Notes: generated from the sequence alone by a model not told the origin. A stretch of 34,496 nucleotides of DNA from Clostridiaceae bacterium AF10-41 (GCA_027686065.1 JAQCTH010000042.1:1-34496), one strand, 5' to 3'; positions 15,635 to 24,179 are shown, numbered from the stretch's first letter. Made by a program: numbers and translations.

Positions 15635-17479
15635 TTATCTAGTGCGTCTTTTTTTCTTGTCTAACTTAAATACCATAGCTAAAATTTCTGCCACAGCTTG
15701 ATACATATCCTGTGGAATATCTTTATCTATTTCTACTGTACTGTATAACATTCGTGCTAAAGGTTTATTTTCTATTATAGGAACGTTTGCCTCAATAGCT
15801 TTTTCTTTAATTTTTATTGCTATTGCATCAGCTCCTTTAGCTACAACCTTTGGAGCTTCCATTTTACCTTCTTCATATTTAATTGCTACAGCTAAATGCG
15901 TAGGATTTGTTATTACTACAGTAGCATCACCTACAGATTGCATCATTCTTCTTTGTGACATTTCTCTTTGTCTTTGTTTCATTTTTGATTTTATTTGAGG
16001 GTCTCCCTCCATTTGTTTGTATTCTTCTTTGATTTCTTGCTTTGTCATTCTTATATCCTTTTGAAAAAGTATATATTGAACAACATAATCTATAACTGCT
16101 ATTACAACTAATAATATAGTTATTTTTATAAATATATTAATTATTAGAGCTTTAACTTCTATACCCAATGTAGGTAAATATAAATTTCCTATTTGTATTA
16201 TTTTATCAAAGTTATCTCGAATATAAGAATATGCTATAAAAATCACTATTGATATAAGTATTAAATTTTTCACTAATTCTACTAATGCTTTTTTAGAAAA
16301 CATATTCTTAAATCCATTAATAGGATTTAATTTACCAAATGAAGGTTTTATGGCATCTTTAACTACTAAAAAACCTGTTTGAAGCAAGCTAGCTACAACT
16401 CCAGCTATCATTATAGGCAATATAACTGGCATTATTACTATTGCCATTTTACTTATAATAAGAGTATTTATACCCTTCAAGCTACTTTCTGTAACCTCCA
16501 TAGTCCCCATATCATTAAGAAAGTATATTACATTATTCTTTAAGGAAGATACTATAAATCCACTTAATGCAACAATTACTAGAACTGTAGCTACCATGGT
16601 AATTGCAAGACCAATATCCTTACTTCTTGGAACTTGCCCCTTTTTCCTAGAATCACTTTTTTTCTTAGGAGTAGCTTCTTCAGTTTTTTCGTCTGCCCAT
16701 ATTAGAAGAACAAGAGGAGCAGATGTGATTATCTTTCTAAAAATATCGGGAATATAACTTATACTGCTAACAAAAAGCTTTATTATAATTGGTAATGATA
16801 TTGATATAGCTAATATACCAACTAACATTTTAACTGGCATTCCAAGTATCATTACATTTATTTGCGGAACTGCTCTTGAAATAAGTCCCATGCAAAGGTC
16901 TGTTAATATTATTATCAATACTATAGGTATTGCAATTTTCAATCCTATTACAAAATACTTCCCTACAACTTCTATAAGTGTCATCATTGTATCTGGATAA
17001 AGTAGTCCCTTTCCCATTGGCAATATTATGAAACTTTCAATAAGTGATTTTATAAGCATATGATGCCCATCTACTACAAAAAAAATCATTAAAGCTACAT
17101 AGTGAAGTAAATTTCCAGTTATTGTTGTACTTATTTTACTATTTGGATCTATAGTATTAACCATACTTAATCCTATATGTACATCTATTAGGCTTCCTGC
17201 CATTAATACCACTTCAAAAGCTATATTAGATATTAATCCCAGTATTAACCCATTAGTAACTTCTAAAATCATATAAATAATTAAATAATAATTGCTTGTA
17301 ATTAAATTTATATTTGAATAATCTATTCCTCCAAGTAATGCAAAGGAAAATATTAATGAAAACATAGCTTTTAATGCTTTCGGTGTCCCATTTGGGAAAA
17401 ATATATTGGTTATAGCAAAAAAAGCTGTAACTCTTAAAAATATAAGAAATAGTGCTAAAAAGTAGGCTGTATCTATCAT
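15635..17479 (-). CDS. fliR-flhB: Fused flagellar export proteins FliR-FlhB
   Basis: A single 614-residue frame joins two export-gate proteins that are separate in most bacteria. Residues 1-252 are FliR (six hydrophobic segments; INVMILGMPVKMLVGI near the end). From about 258 the FlhB part begins with DEKTEEATPKKKSDSRKKGQVPRS, includes four membrane segments, and carries the autocleavage motif NPTH at 525-528 (bases 15896-15907). FlhB cleavage there switches export from rod/hook to filament substrates when FliK reports the hook is complete. This fusion is known from clostridia and is not a sequencing artefact: the junction keeps frame through a short linker. ATG 17479 follows AGGAGG by 10 nt. 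Confidence 0.95.
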   Translation of the reverse strand: MIDTAYFLALFLIFLRVTAFFAITNIFFPNGTPKALKAMFSLIFSFALLGGIDYSNINLITSNYYLIIYMILEVTNGLILGLISNIAFEVVLMAGSLIDVHIGLSMVNTIDPNSKISTTITGNLLHYVALMIFFVVDGHHMLIKSLIESFIILPMGKGLLYPDTMMTLIEVVGKYFVIGLKIAIPIVLIIILTDLCMGLISRAVPQINVMILGMPVKMLVGILAISISLPIIIKLFVSSISYIPDIFRKIITSAPLVLLIWADEKTEEATPKKKSDSRKKGQVPRSKDIGLAITMVATVLVIVALSGFIVSSLKNNVIYFLNDMGTMEVTESSLKGINTLIISKMAIVIMPVILPIMIAGVVASLLQTGFLVVKDAIKPSFGKLNPINGFKNMFSKKALVELVKNLILISIVIFIAYSYIRDNFDKIIQIGNLYLPTLGIEVKALIINIFIKITILLVVIAVIDYVVQYILFQKDIRMTKQEIKEEYKQMEGDPQIKSKMKQRQREMSQRRMMQSVGDATVVITNPTHLAVAIKYEEGKMEAPKVVAKGADAIAIKIKEKAIEANVPIIENKPLARMLYSTVEIDKDIPQDMYQAVAEILAMVFKLDKKKRRTR

Positions 17480-17493
17480 ACCTTACCTACCTC

Positions 17494-17763
17494 CTACGTA
17501 GATATCTTAATAATAAGTTCAAATATTCTTTCTGTAAAGGCTACTAGTGTATGCAACATAAAGCTTGATAATACAAGTCCAACAACTGCTATTCCTATAA
17601 GCTTAGGAACAAATGTTAATGTTTGTTCTTGTATTTGAGTAGTTGCTTGAAATATACTTATTATTAAACCAATCAATATTGATACTATTAATATAGGTCC
17701 AGCTATTTTTAATGCTGTATATAATGCATCTCTTACTATTCCTATAATTAAATTTTCACTCAC
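17494..17763 (-). CDS. fliQ: Flagellar export gate protein FliQ
   Basis: An 89-residue protein with two membrane helices and the family block ISIFQATTQIQEQTL. It is part of the FliP-FliQ-FliR entry pore. The start is set at GTG 17763 (MSENLIIGIVRDALY), which gives the same length as B. subtilis FliQ and sits 4 nt after AGGTGAT (17768-17774). The GTG at 17772 lies inside that ribosome-binding site and adds three residues; it cannot be fully excluded because GGAGG lies 4 nt upstream of it too. The gene follows fliP closely and precedes fliR-flhB by 14 bp. Confidence 0.9.
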   Translation of the reverse strand: MSENLIIGIVRDALYTALKIAGPILIVSILIGLIISIFQATTQIQEQTLTFVPKLIGIAVVGLVLSSFMLHTLVAFTERIFELIIKIST

Positions 17764-17767
17764 ATTT

Positions 17768-17774
17768 ATCACCT
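17768..17774 (-). promoter_or_regulatory. Ribosome-binding site deciding the fliQ start
   Basis: AGGTGAT on the minus strand, complementary to the 3' part of the anti-Shine-Dalgarno region, placed 4 nt before GTG 17763. It overlaps both the fliP stop codon and the alternative GTG. Confidence 0.5.
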
Positions 17775-18546
17775 ACCCTCCAAAACTCATTATTAAGGAC
17801 TTAACCATTAGATACCAACCATCTACCATTACAAATAATAATAATTTAAATGGTAATGCTACCATTACAGGTGGAAGCATGAACATTCCCATAGACATAA
17901 GAATACTTGCTACTACCATATCTATTATTATGAAAGGTAAGAACAATAAAAATCCTATTTGAAATGCTGTTTTAAGTTCACTTATAGCAAAAGCTGGGAT
18001 AACAACTGTTAACGGAATATTATCTTTTGTTATTTCCTCTTTATTTAGTTTTGATGCTTCAATAAATAATTCTAGATCTTTTTGTCTTGTTTGTTTTAGC
18101 ATGAAATTTCTTAAGGGCTTACTTCCTGCCTCCATGGCTTCTTCTTGGGTTATTGTATTTTCCATAAAAGGTTTAAATGCGTTTTCATTTAATTCTGTAT
18201 ATACTGGTCGCATTATAAATATGGTTAAAAATATTGCTAATCCAATAAGTATTTGATTTGGAATTGATTGCTGAGCTCCTAATGCATTCTTTAAAAAAGA
18301 AAATACAACTATTATCCTTGTAAAAGATGTCATCATAATTATTATTGAAGGTAATAATGTTAAAATAGTTAGTACTATCAATAATTTTATATTATCTACA
18401 TAATTCTGAGGAGAAGTAGATTCGCCGCCTACTGAAATATTTAAATCTGGTATACTTATTGGTTCAGCATTTACAGCTTTATTAAAAGTAAATATCAGAA
18501 ATAATGTCATTATTAGCATAAATATATATTTCTTCTTTTTATTCAT
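17773..18546 (-). CDS. fliP: Flagellar export gate protein FliP
   Basis: A 257-residue export pore protein. It has a cleavable signal peptide (MNKKKKYIFMLIMTLFLIFT then FNKAVNA), as FliP usually does, then the characteristic LTLLPSIIIMMTSFTRIIVVFSFLKNALG block and the C-terminal pair of membrane helices with MGMFMLPPVMVALPFK. Five FliP subunits form the entry pore with FliQ and FliR. ATG 18546 follows AAGGAAGA. The gene is 13 bp after fliO and abuts fliQ. Confidence 0.95.
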   Translation of the reverse strand: MNKKKKYIFMLIMTLFLIFTFNKAVNAEPISIPDLNISVGGESTSPQNYVDNIKLLIVLTILTLLPSIIIMMTSFTRIIVVFSFLKNALGAQQSIPNQILIGLAIFLTIFIMRPVYTELNENAFKPFMENTITQEEAMEAGSKPLRNFMLKQTRQKDLELFIEASKLNKEEITKDNIPLTVVIPAFAISELKTAFQIGFLLFLPFIIIDMVVASILMSMGMFMLPPVMVALPFKLLLFVMVDGWYLMVKSLIMSFGG

Positions 18547-18559
18547 ATAAATCTTCCTT

Positions 18560-18928
18560 TTAATTATATTTATTTCTAAATTTATATATTTTATCTATTA
18601 AGCTTTTTACAGCTATTCCATATTGGACATTTATTTTTTCTTTTTCTATTCTTTTCTCCTCTTCTAAAATAAATATATCTTCTTCAGATATCTCATCCAA
18701 TTTTTCAGTAGCATTATTAGATGAACTCAGTACATATCCCTTTTTCCCTATTTTTACTACTACTATTGATGTTTCCTTAGATATTTGAGTTCTTTCTAAA
18801 ACCTTAATATATTTTCCTTCATTAATCTTATTAAGTTTATTCCCACTTATTTTAAATAATATATAAATAAGCCCAAGTACTATTGGTAATGCAAATATTA
18901 ACTTAAATATTAAAAATACTAAATCCAT
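18560..18928 (-). CDS. fliO: Flagellar biosynthesis protein FliO (FliZ type)
   Basis: A 122-residue protein with one N-terminal membrane helix (about 2-26) and a small cytoplasmic domain with KYIKVLERTQISKETSIVVVKIGKKGYVL, the FliO/FliZ-type core. FliO is a scaffold for assembly of the FliP ring and is the least conserved export protein, so identification leans on size, topology and its position directly before fliP. Translation starts at ATG 18928; the nearest Shine-Dalgarno (AGGAAG) is 12 nt away, rather far. The C-terminal tail is basic and charged. Confidence 0.85.
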   Translation of the reverse strand: MDLVFLIFKLIFALPIVLGLIYILFKISGNKLNKINEGKYIKVLERTQISKETSIVVVKIGKKGYVLSSSNNATEKLDEISEEDIFILEEEKRIEKEKINVQYGIAVKSLIDKIYKFRNKYN

Positions 18929-18946
18929 CTTTTAAATCTACTTCCT

Positions 18947-19393
18947 TTATTGTACTATAATATCACTTATATAAATGTCTTTTAGCAATCCTGATGTTAG
19001 CTTTTGATTAATTCTCGCTATTATATCCCCTTTTAACACAGCTTCATTAGCTGGTTCAAAATCCTTTGCTTTACAAGATTTTATATAAAAGATAGCGATG
19101 TCTCTAATTACAACTTTTTTATCTTCTATTTCCTTTGCTAAATCTTTATTCTTACTATCATAACTTATTGAAAGATTAAGCTTTATGTATCTTTTTGATC
19201 CTTCATCACTTAAATTCACAAATATTTCGCCAACTTCAAAAAAAGCTTCTTGTATAACAACTGGCTGTGAGGCATTATCTTTATTCATAAAATAATATAC
19301 TCCTCCAAACGTTCCTCCACCTAAAACTGCTAATATAGCAATAATTAAAATCAACTTATTACCTTTTTTCTTTTCTTTTTTTTCTTCAGCCAC
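18947..19393 (-). CDS. fliL: Flagellar basal body-associated protein FliL
   Basis: A 148-residue single-pass membrane protein: a lysine-rich cytoplasmic N-terminus, a membrane helix at about 13-32 (LILIIAILAVLGGGTFGGVYYF) and an extracytoplasmic domain with the FliL pattern FVNLSDEGSKRYIKLNLSISY. FliL forms rings around MotA/MotB stators and stabilises them, consistent with its place right after motB (2-bp gap). Start GTG 19393, 10 nt after AAGGAGG, agrees with the compact operon. Confidence 0.93.
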   Translation of the reverse strand: MAEEKKEKKKGNKLILIIAILAVLGGGTFGGVYYFMNKDNASQPVVIQEAFFEVGEIFVNLSDEGSKRYIKLNLSISYDSKNKDLAKEIEDKKVVIRDIAIFYIKSCKAKDFEPANEAVLKGDIIARINQKLTSGLLKDIYISDIIVQ

Positions 19394-19395
19394 TT

Positions 19396-20136
19396 CTATT
19401 CTTCCTCCTTTTCAGTTGTTACAATTAAAATATCTACTCTTCTATTTTTAGCCATATTTTCATAAGTATCATTTGGTGCTACTGGGTGAAATTCACCATA
19501 AAATCCAGCACTAAATCTTGTAGGATTTTGACCTTTTGCCTCAACAAAATATCTTACTACGTTAACTGCCCTATCTGCAGATAACTCCCAATTTGATGGA
19601 AACCTACTTGTATTTATAGGCCTATTATCTGTATGCCCTTCAACTAATATAGGGTTTTCAACAGATGCTATAAGAGAATTGATTTTGTTTAGTATTTCCT
19701 TACTATCTTCTCTTAAATCAGAACTTGACGTCTCAAATAATATGTTATCCCTAAGTTGTATTACTATTCCTCTTTCATCATCAATTATATCTACAATAGA
19801 AGATAAATCATTATTATTAACAAATTCCTTAACATTTTTATACATTCTTTCTTGCTCTGTTAATTCTTCGCCACCTTCTATATTATCTTGTGTTTCCCCT
19901 CCTATTAAGGGAACTTCACCATTATACATATTATATTCTAACAAACTATTTCCTTCACTCCCATTCATCATAGAGGTAAATGCCTGTGCTATACTTTTTG
20001 TTTTTTCAACATCAACAGATGCCATAGAATATAAAAGTACGAAAAATGTAAGCAATAAAGTTACTGTATCTGCATAAGTTGGAAGCCATTCATCACCTCT
20101 TAATCCGCCTTCACTAGTCTTTTTCTTTCTTGCCAT
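19396..20136 (-). CDS. motB: Stator protein MotB
   Basis: A 246-residue stator subunit. A basic N-terminus leads into one membrane helix, WLPTYADTVTLLLTFFVLLYS, with the ion-carrying aspartate at D23. The C-terminal OmpA-like domain (about 125-240) contains VEGHTDNRPINTSRFPSNWELSADRA, which anchors the stator to peptidoglycan. The start ATG overlaps the motA stop (TAATG). Whether protons or sodium ions are used cannot be told from the sequence with confidence. The gene is followed at once by fliL. Confidence 0.95.
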   Translation of the reverse strand: MARKKKTSEGGLRGDEWLPTYADTVTLLLTFFVLLYSMASVDVEKTKSIAQAFTSMMNGSEGNSLLEYNMYNGEVPLIGGETQDNIEGGEELTEQERMYKNVKEFVNNNDLSSIVDIIDDERGIVIQLRDNILFETSSSDLREDSKEILNKINSLIASVENPILVEGHTDNRPINTSRFPSNWELSADRAVNVVRYFVEAKGQNPTRFSAGFYGEFHPVAPNDTYENMAKNRRVDILIVTTEKEEE

Positions 20137-20945
20137 TAAATAACAACCCCTTCACCATTTTCAATATTGTTATTTAAATATTCTAATTTTTCTTTAGGTG
20201 GTAAATATGTTATTAGTTTCTCTTCTACAATTCTTGGATTTACTCCTGATTGTATTGCAAGTATACCTTCTAACATCATTTCTCTTTCTCCAACCTCTTT
20301 TGCACTTTTTTGTTTTAAATTTGCAGCTACTGGATTACATAACATATTTGCTAGAAGTGATCCATAATATGTTGTAATCAAGGCTTTTCCCATTCCTGAT
20401 GCTATATTCGCTACATCAGTTAGATTTGCAAGCATTTGAATTAAACCTATTAAAGTACCTAACATACCAAAAGCTGGTGCATAAGCTCCCCAAGATAAGA
20501 AAAGCCCAGCTCCCTTTTCATGTCTATTTTCCATTTCTCCAATTTCTAATTCTAATATTTCCCTTATAGTTTCTGGTTCAATACCATCTACAACCATTTG
20601 TAGACCTTTTTTCAAAAAAGGATCTTCCATATTAACAATCTCATCTTCTAAAGATAATAAGCCTTCTCTTCTAGCCTTTTTAGAAAGTTCTGTAAAGCTA
20701 AGAATTATCTCTTTTGCAGATGATTTATTTTCCTTAAAAGCTTGAGCCATTAATTTACCAATATTTTTAACTTCTTCCAAGGAATAAGTTATTAAAAGGG
20801 CTGAAATAGATCCTCCTACTGTTATTAATACTGATGATAAATCCCAGAAAATTTTAAGACTGCTTCCACCAAGAACCATACCATAAAACATTAATATTAC
20901 ACCTGAAATTAATCCAATGGAAGTTAATGAGTCTGACTTTTTCAT
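20136..20945 (-). CDS. motA: Stator protein MotA
   Basis: A 269-residue four-helix stator subunit. It has the conserved cytoplasmic loop with ARREGLLSLE (about 91-100), whose charged residues face FliG, and the periplasmic-side helix segment SWGAYAPAFGMLGTLIGLIQML with P157 near the ion channel. With MotB it converts ion flow to torque. ATG 20945 is preceded by GGAGG. It lies 17 bp after flbD and is coupled to motB by a TAATG overlap. Having motAB inside the main operon, between flbD and fliL, is a clostridial arrangement. Confidence 0.95.
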   Translation of the reverse strand: MKKSDSLTSIGLISGVILMFYGMVLGGSSLKIFWDLSSVLITVGGSISALLITYSLEEVKNIGKLMAQAFKENKSSAKEIILSFTELSKKARREGLLSLEDEIVNMEDPFLKKGLQMVVDGIEPETIREILELEIGEMENRHEKGAGLFLSWGAYAPAFGMLGTLIGLIQMLANLTDVANIASGMGKALITTYYGSLLANMLCNPVAANLKQKSAKEVGEREMMLEGILAIQSGVNPRIVEEKLITYLPPKEKLEYLNNNIENGEGVVI

Positions 20946-20962
20946 TTTATAATTACCTCCAA

Positions 20963-21154
20963 CTATACCCTATAAGTAACAATTTTATTTTTATATCTAA
21001 TTACTTTTTCTACTATTTCTTCAACACTTTCAAGAACTATATATTTTTTCCCATTAGTCAATGTTATTAAAGTTTCTGGAACTTCTTCAATTTTTTCTAT
21101 GTGATCTGCATTTAGAATAATTTCTTTATTATTCATAGTTGTGACATCAATCAT
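20963..21154 (-). CDS. flbD: FlbD/SwrD-type flagellar protein
   Basis: A 63-residue protein of the FlbD family (SwrD in B. subtilis). The pattern MIDVTTMNNKEIILNADHIEKIE then TLITLTNGKKYIVLESVEEI is diagnostic. In B. subtilis SwrD raises motor power by an unknown route on the stator, which fits its position directly before motA and motB. The ATG follows GAGGTGGTAG. Upstream, in place of the usual few bases, stands the 300-bp foldback repeat separating it from flgE. Confidence 0.9.
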   Translation of the reverse strand: MIDVTTMNNKEIILNADHIEKIEEVPETLITLTNGKKYIVLESVEEIVEKVIRYKNKIVTYRV

Positions 21155-21180
21155 AAACTACCACCTCACTCTTTGTTAGG

Positions 21181-21472
21181 GAAAAGTTCACAAAGCACAG
21201 TGCATAGTTGATTTATTTTGCGAAGCAAAATAGTAAATAGGGAATAGTGAAAAAGTGAATAGTGATGAAAAAAATTCTTATAGGCTTTTGGAATAAAGAG
21301 TACTTATAACCTATATATTTAAAGTTTTGCTTAGCAAAACATCCTTAACTTTTCACTTTTTCCCTCGTAACTTTTCACTAAAAAATTGCTTCGCAATTTA
21401 TATCATAACCTGTTACCTGTTCCCTGTTCCATTATCAAAAAAACTGTGAACTGTGAATTGTGCACTATCTAA
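21181..21472. mobile_element. Non-coding foldback (MITE-like) repeat element
   Basis: This is the only large gap inside the operon (21155-21472) and it holds no gene. It is an imperfect inverted repeat. Ends 21186-21207 and 21444-21465 match as inverted repeats at 17 of 22 positions by eye. Inside each end lies a 17-nt mini-hairpin with the same core TTGCGAAGCAA (21215-21231, and 21383-21399 in reverse complement), then GTGAAAA/GTGAA-type sequence on both arms. A third mini-hairpin, GTTTTGC-TTA-GCAAAAC (21324-21340), and TATAGG/CCTATA (21279-21315) lie near the apex. No transposase and no clear target-site duplication were seen. A related arm occurs after flgG (7831-7871). Confidence 0.6.
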
Positions 21473-24112
21473 CTATCTTTTTAAGTTAATTATATCTTGA
21501 AGTATTTCATCTCCAGTTGTTATCATTTTTCCTGATGCTTGGAAAGCTCTACTTGAAACTATCATATCTGTAAATTGTTCTGCTAAGTCAACATTCGACA
21601 TTTCAAGCATACCTTGAAGTGAATCACCATATCCCTTTGAATTATCATCGTTTAATGTTCCTACACCACTTTTTATAATTGCATCTCCTGAGTTAACTGA
21701 TGAGCTATAAAGATTTCCTCCAAGTTTTGTTAAACCTTCTGGATTTTTAAAATTTGCCATGGCTATTTGTCCAAGTGCTGCTACTCTACCATCCTCAAGA
21801 ACTCCATTTATTACTCCATTCTTATCTATTGTATAAGTTTTTACTTTAAGTTCTATATCTGATCCTGGTATTTTAACCTTATCAGGAATTTTAAGAGTCT
21901 TCAATTCTCCATCATAAGATTTAAGATTTTTTGTTCCATCTACGAAGTTAATACTTCCATCACCATTCATACTTTCTATTGGAGTTCCTCCATTTGTCTC
22001 CTCTGATTCAACTCCACCAAGTTCCATAGGTTTGTTTGAAACTGTTATACCTTGATTTATCCCTTTATCTTCTAAGGCTCTAGTTAAGGCATCTTGTATA
22101 TTCTTTGATGTAATAGCATTTGTCGTAACAAAATCTCCATTTATTATTATTGTTTTGTTTTTTGTATCAATAGATGCTGATGTTTTAGTTCCTGCTGTTA
22201 TTGTGCCTATTTGGAATTTATATCCATTCAATGCTGCGCCTGCATCTAGAAGTATTTCTACTCCTCCAACTGTTACTTTTCCTGGAGCCTTATCAACTTC
22301 TCCTCCATCTATATTATCAGAAGTTAATCCTGTATAAGGTTTAGAAGTTCCTGATACTTTAACTTTTGGAGATTCTACAGGGTATTGTGCTAATAATGCT
22401 GCATTTATTTTATCTTGTAAGTCCTTTGCTGCTACCTTTTTAGTGAAATCTCCCTTAATAACTAATTTATGAGCATTCCCATTTGCTGCTGGCTCATATT
22501 CAACTGATAATCCTGATTCATTTATATCCGTAATCTCAAATTGCAATTCATTTAATAAAGTTCCTGTAGGAAGATCTACATTTAATCCAGCTATATTTAA
22601 AGATTTTGGAGAGCTTGCTGTAACCCCACCACTTAATTTAGCTTTATTTGATATATCAACACTACTTATATTTCCTGTTACATTTAATTGAGTTTTTAAT
22701 CCATTAGCTTTTAATGCACTATTTAATTTTGTTTCTAATTCTAAATTAGTAAACTTAGCTGGATTTGAATTAAAATCACCATTTATTATTATATTTCCAT
22801 TTTCAACAACTACTGTAAGTGGAGTACCTATTGCACTTTCTCCTATAGAAATAGTATAATCATTTAATTCTCCATTAGTTTGTCCTGAAAAAGTAAATCC
22901 ACCTACATTTGTAGCAGTTCCTGAATTATTTGAATAAGTTATTCCTGCTGGAGAATCCACCTTACCTGAAGCATCTGATGCTCCACTTATATTTCCTAAA
23001 GTAGCTGGAGTTCCTGTAATTTTGGCTTCTTGTGTAATTGATGCTGCTTTAAGCTTATTATTCAATTCATCTTGTAAATCTGATGCATTAAATGATTTAT
23101 TTAAGAAATCAGCATTTATAACTATTTTCTTTCTTCCACTTTCTACATTGACAGATAGTGGATCACTTGATATTTCCCCAATTTCAAAACTATAGCCATT
23201 TAAATCACTACCTTCGCTAAGTTGTATATTAAATCCTGCTATTGTAACTGATTTAGGTGCTAATGCATCTGTTCCACCTGCAACTGCTAATGAGCCTAAT
23301 CCCTCAAAACTTATAGGTTTTCCTGAAACATATACTTGTTGAGATATTCCTGCTGAAGATAATCCCTTACTTATTGCAGACTCAACTTGAGCTGTTGTTA
23401 ATGCTCCTGTTGAAGAGAAATCTCCATTTACTACTATAAGCTTTTCTGCTTTATTAACGTCCGCTGAAGTAACAGTCCCTGGTCCTACTGCTCCCAGTAC
23501 AACCTTAAATCCATTTAATTGTGACCCTGGTCCAAATCTAAAGTCCAATCCTGCTGTACTAACTGAGTTTGGAGATAGTCCTGTTGCTTGTTGTGAACTA
23601 TCATCATTAGTTAATGAGTAGCCCATAATTCTAAATCCATCACCAGTTAATAAATTTCCTTGTTCATCTAATATAAATGAACCATCTCTACTATACATTA
23701 TTTCACTTCCAGAGTTACTTAAGGATTGTGCTGTTATGTTATGTGCACCTGCTCTATGATTTACTTCCAATGCTCCATCATAAATTGCTGGTCCTTTACT
23801 TACCATAAAGAATCCATCTCCATCTATTGCAACATCCAAAGCTCTACCTGTTGGCTGCATCATACCTTGAGTCATAACTGAATCTATACTTGCAAGTTGA
23901 ACTCCAAGTCCTACTTGGCTTGCATTTACTCCCCCTTGATTATTAGATGGAGCCATAGCATCTGATACATTTTGACTTAACATATCGCTAAATCTTGCTC
24001 TTGATGCCTTAAATGAAGTTGTTCCTACATTTGATATATTATTTCCTATAACATCTAATTTAGTTTGATTAACTTTCATACCGCTAATACCGGAATACAT
24101 TGATCTTAACAT
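21473..24112 (-). CDS. flgE: Flagellar hook protein FlgE with expanded repeat region
   Basis: An 879-residue hook protein, about twice the usual size. The ends are normal: N-terminal MLRSMYSGISGMKVNQTKLDVIGNN, then VAIDGDGFFMV (about 94-104) and YSRDGSFILDEQGNLL; C-terminal NVDLAEQFTDMIVSSRAFQASGKMI. The excess is five tandem repeats of about 105 residues at 180-700. The subunits leave through the export gate and polymerise under the FlgD cap to form the hook. Start ATG 24112 is preceded by GGAGGTCAATT; a longer frame would add 11 residues with no family match and cover that site. A gap of 76 bp with a short hairpin separates it from the gene before. No HExxH protease motif is present. Confidence 0.95.
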   Translation of the reverse strand: MLRSMYSGISGMKVNQTKLDVIGNNISNVGTTSFKASRARFSDMLSQNVSDAMAPSNNQGGVNASQVGLGVQLASIDSVMTQGMMQPTGRALDVAIDGDGFFMVSKGPAIYDGALEVNHRAGAHNITAQSLSNSGSEIMYSRDGSFILDEQGNLLTGDGFRIMGYSLTNDDSSQQATGLSPNSVSTAGLDFRFGPGSQLNGFKVVLGAVGPGTVTSADVNKAEKLIVVNGDFSSTGALTTAQVESAISKGLSSAGISQQVYVSGKPISFEGLGSLAVAGGTDALAPKSVTIAGFNIQLSEGSDLNGYSFEIGEISSDPLSVNVESGRKKIVINADFLNKSFNASDLQDELNNKLKAASITQEAKITGTPATLGNISGASDASGKVDSPAGITYSNNSGTATNVGGFTFSGQTNGELNDYTISIGESAIGTPLTVVVENGNIIINGDFNSNPAKFTNLELETKLNSALKANGLKTQLNVTGNISSVDISNKAKLSGGVTASSPKSLNIAGLNVDLPTGTLLNELQFEITDINESGLSVEYEPAANGNAHKLVIKGDFTKKVAAKDLQDKINAALLAQYPVESPKVKVSGTSKPYTGLTSDNIDGGEVDKAPGKVTVGGVEILLDAGAALNGYKFQIGTITAGTKTSASIDTKNKTIIINGDFVTTNAITSKNIQDALTRALEDKGINQGITVSNKPMELGGVESEETNGGTPIESMNGDGSINFVDGTKNLKSYDGELKTLKIPDKVKIPGSDIELKVKTYTIDKNGVINGVLEDGRVAALGQIAMANFKNPEGLTKLGGNLYSSSVNSGDAIIKSGVGTLNDDNSKGYGDSLQGMLEMSNVDLAEQFTDMIVSSRAFQASGKMITTGDEILQDIINLKR
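22013..23575 (-). repeat. Five tandem ~105-residue repeats within flgE
   Basis: Units begin near residues 180, 285, 388, 501 and 609 of FlgE, spacings 105, 103, 113 and 108. Each opens with a line such as PKSVTIAGFNIQLSEGSDLN or PKSLNIAGLNVDLPTGTLLN, continues with GYxFxIGxI, then KxIVINGDF, a helix like LQDxLNxALKAxGI, and ends near VxVSGxPxxL. The third unit is the most diverged and carries a longer start. The copies differ widely at the DNA level, so the expansion looks old. Confidence 0.8.
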
Positions 24113-24158
24113 AATTGACCTCCAAAATATTATTTTTTCTTGCATCTGTCGTTCAGCA

Positions 24159-24179
24159 AGAATTAAGCTTCCTAATTCT
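24159..24179 (-). other. Short intercistronic hairpin before flgE
   Basis: On the minus strand AGAATTA and TAATTCT pair around a 7-nt loop, in the 76-bp gap between the TIGR02530-type gene and flgE. There is no T-tract directly after it. It may affect mRNA processing or be chance in AT-rich DNA. Confidence 0.25.

Noticed and set aside
21155..21472. CRISPR array or small RNA gene in the operon gap
   Set aside because: The repeats are inverted and irregular with no unique spacers of even length, and there is no separate promoter with a terminator that would define an RNA gene.
21473..24112. Protease domain (flagellinolysin type) inserted in FlgE
   Set aside because: No HExxH motif is found anywhere in the repeat region or in the flagellin. 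The extra length is explained by tandem repeats.
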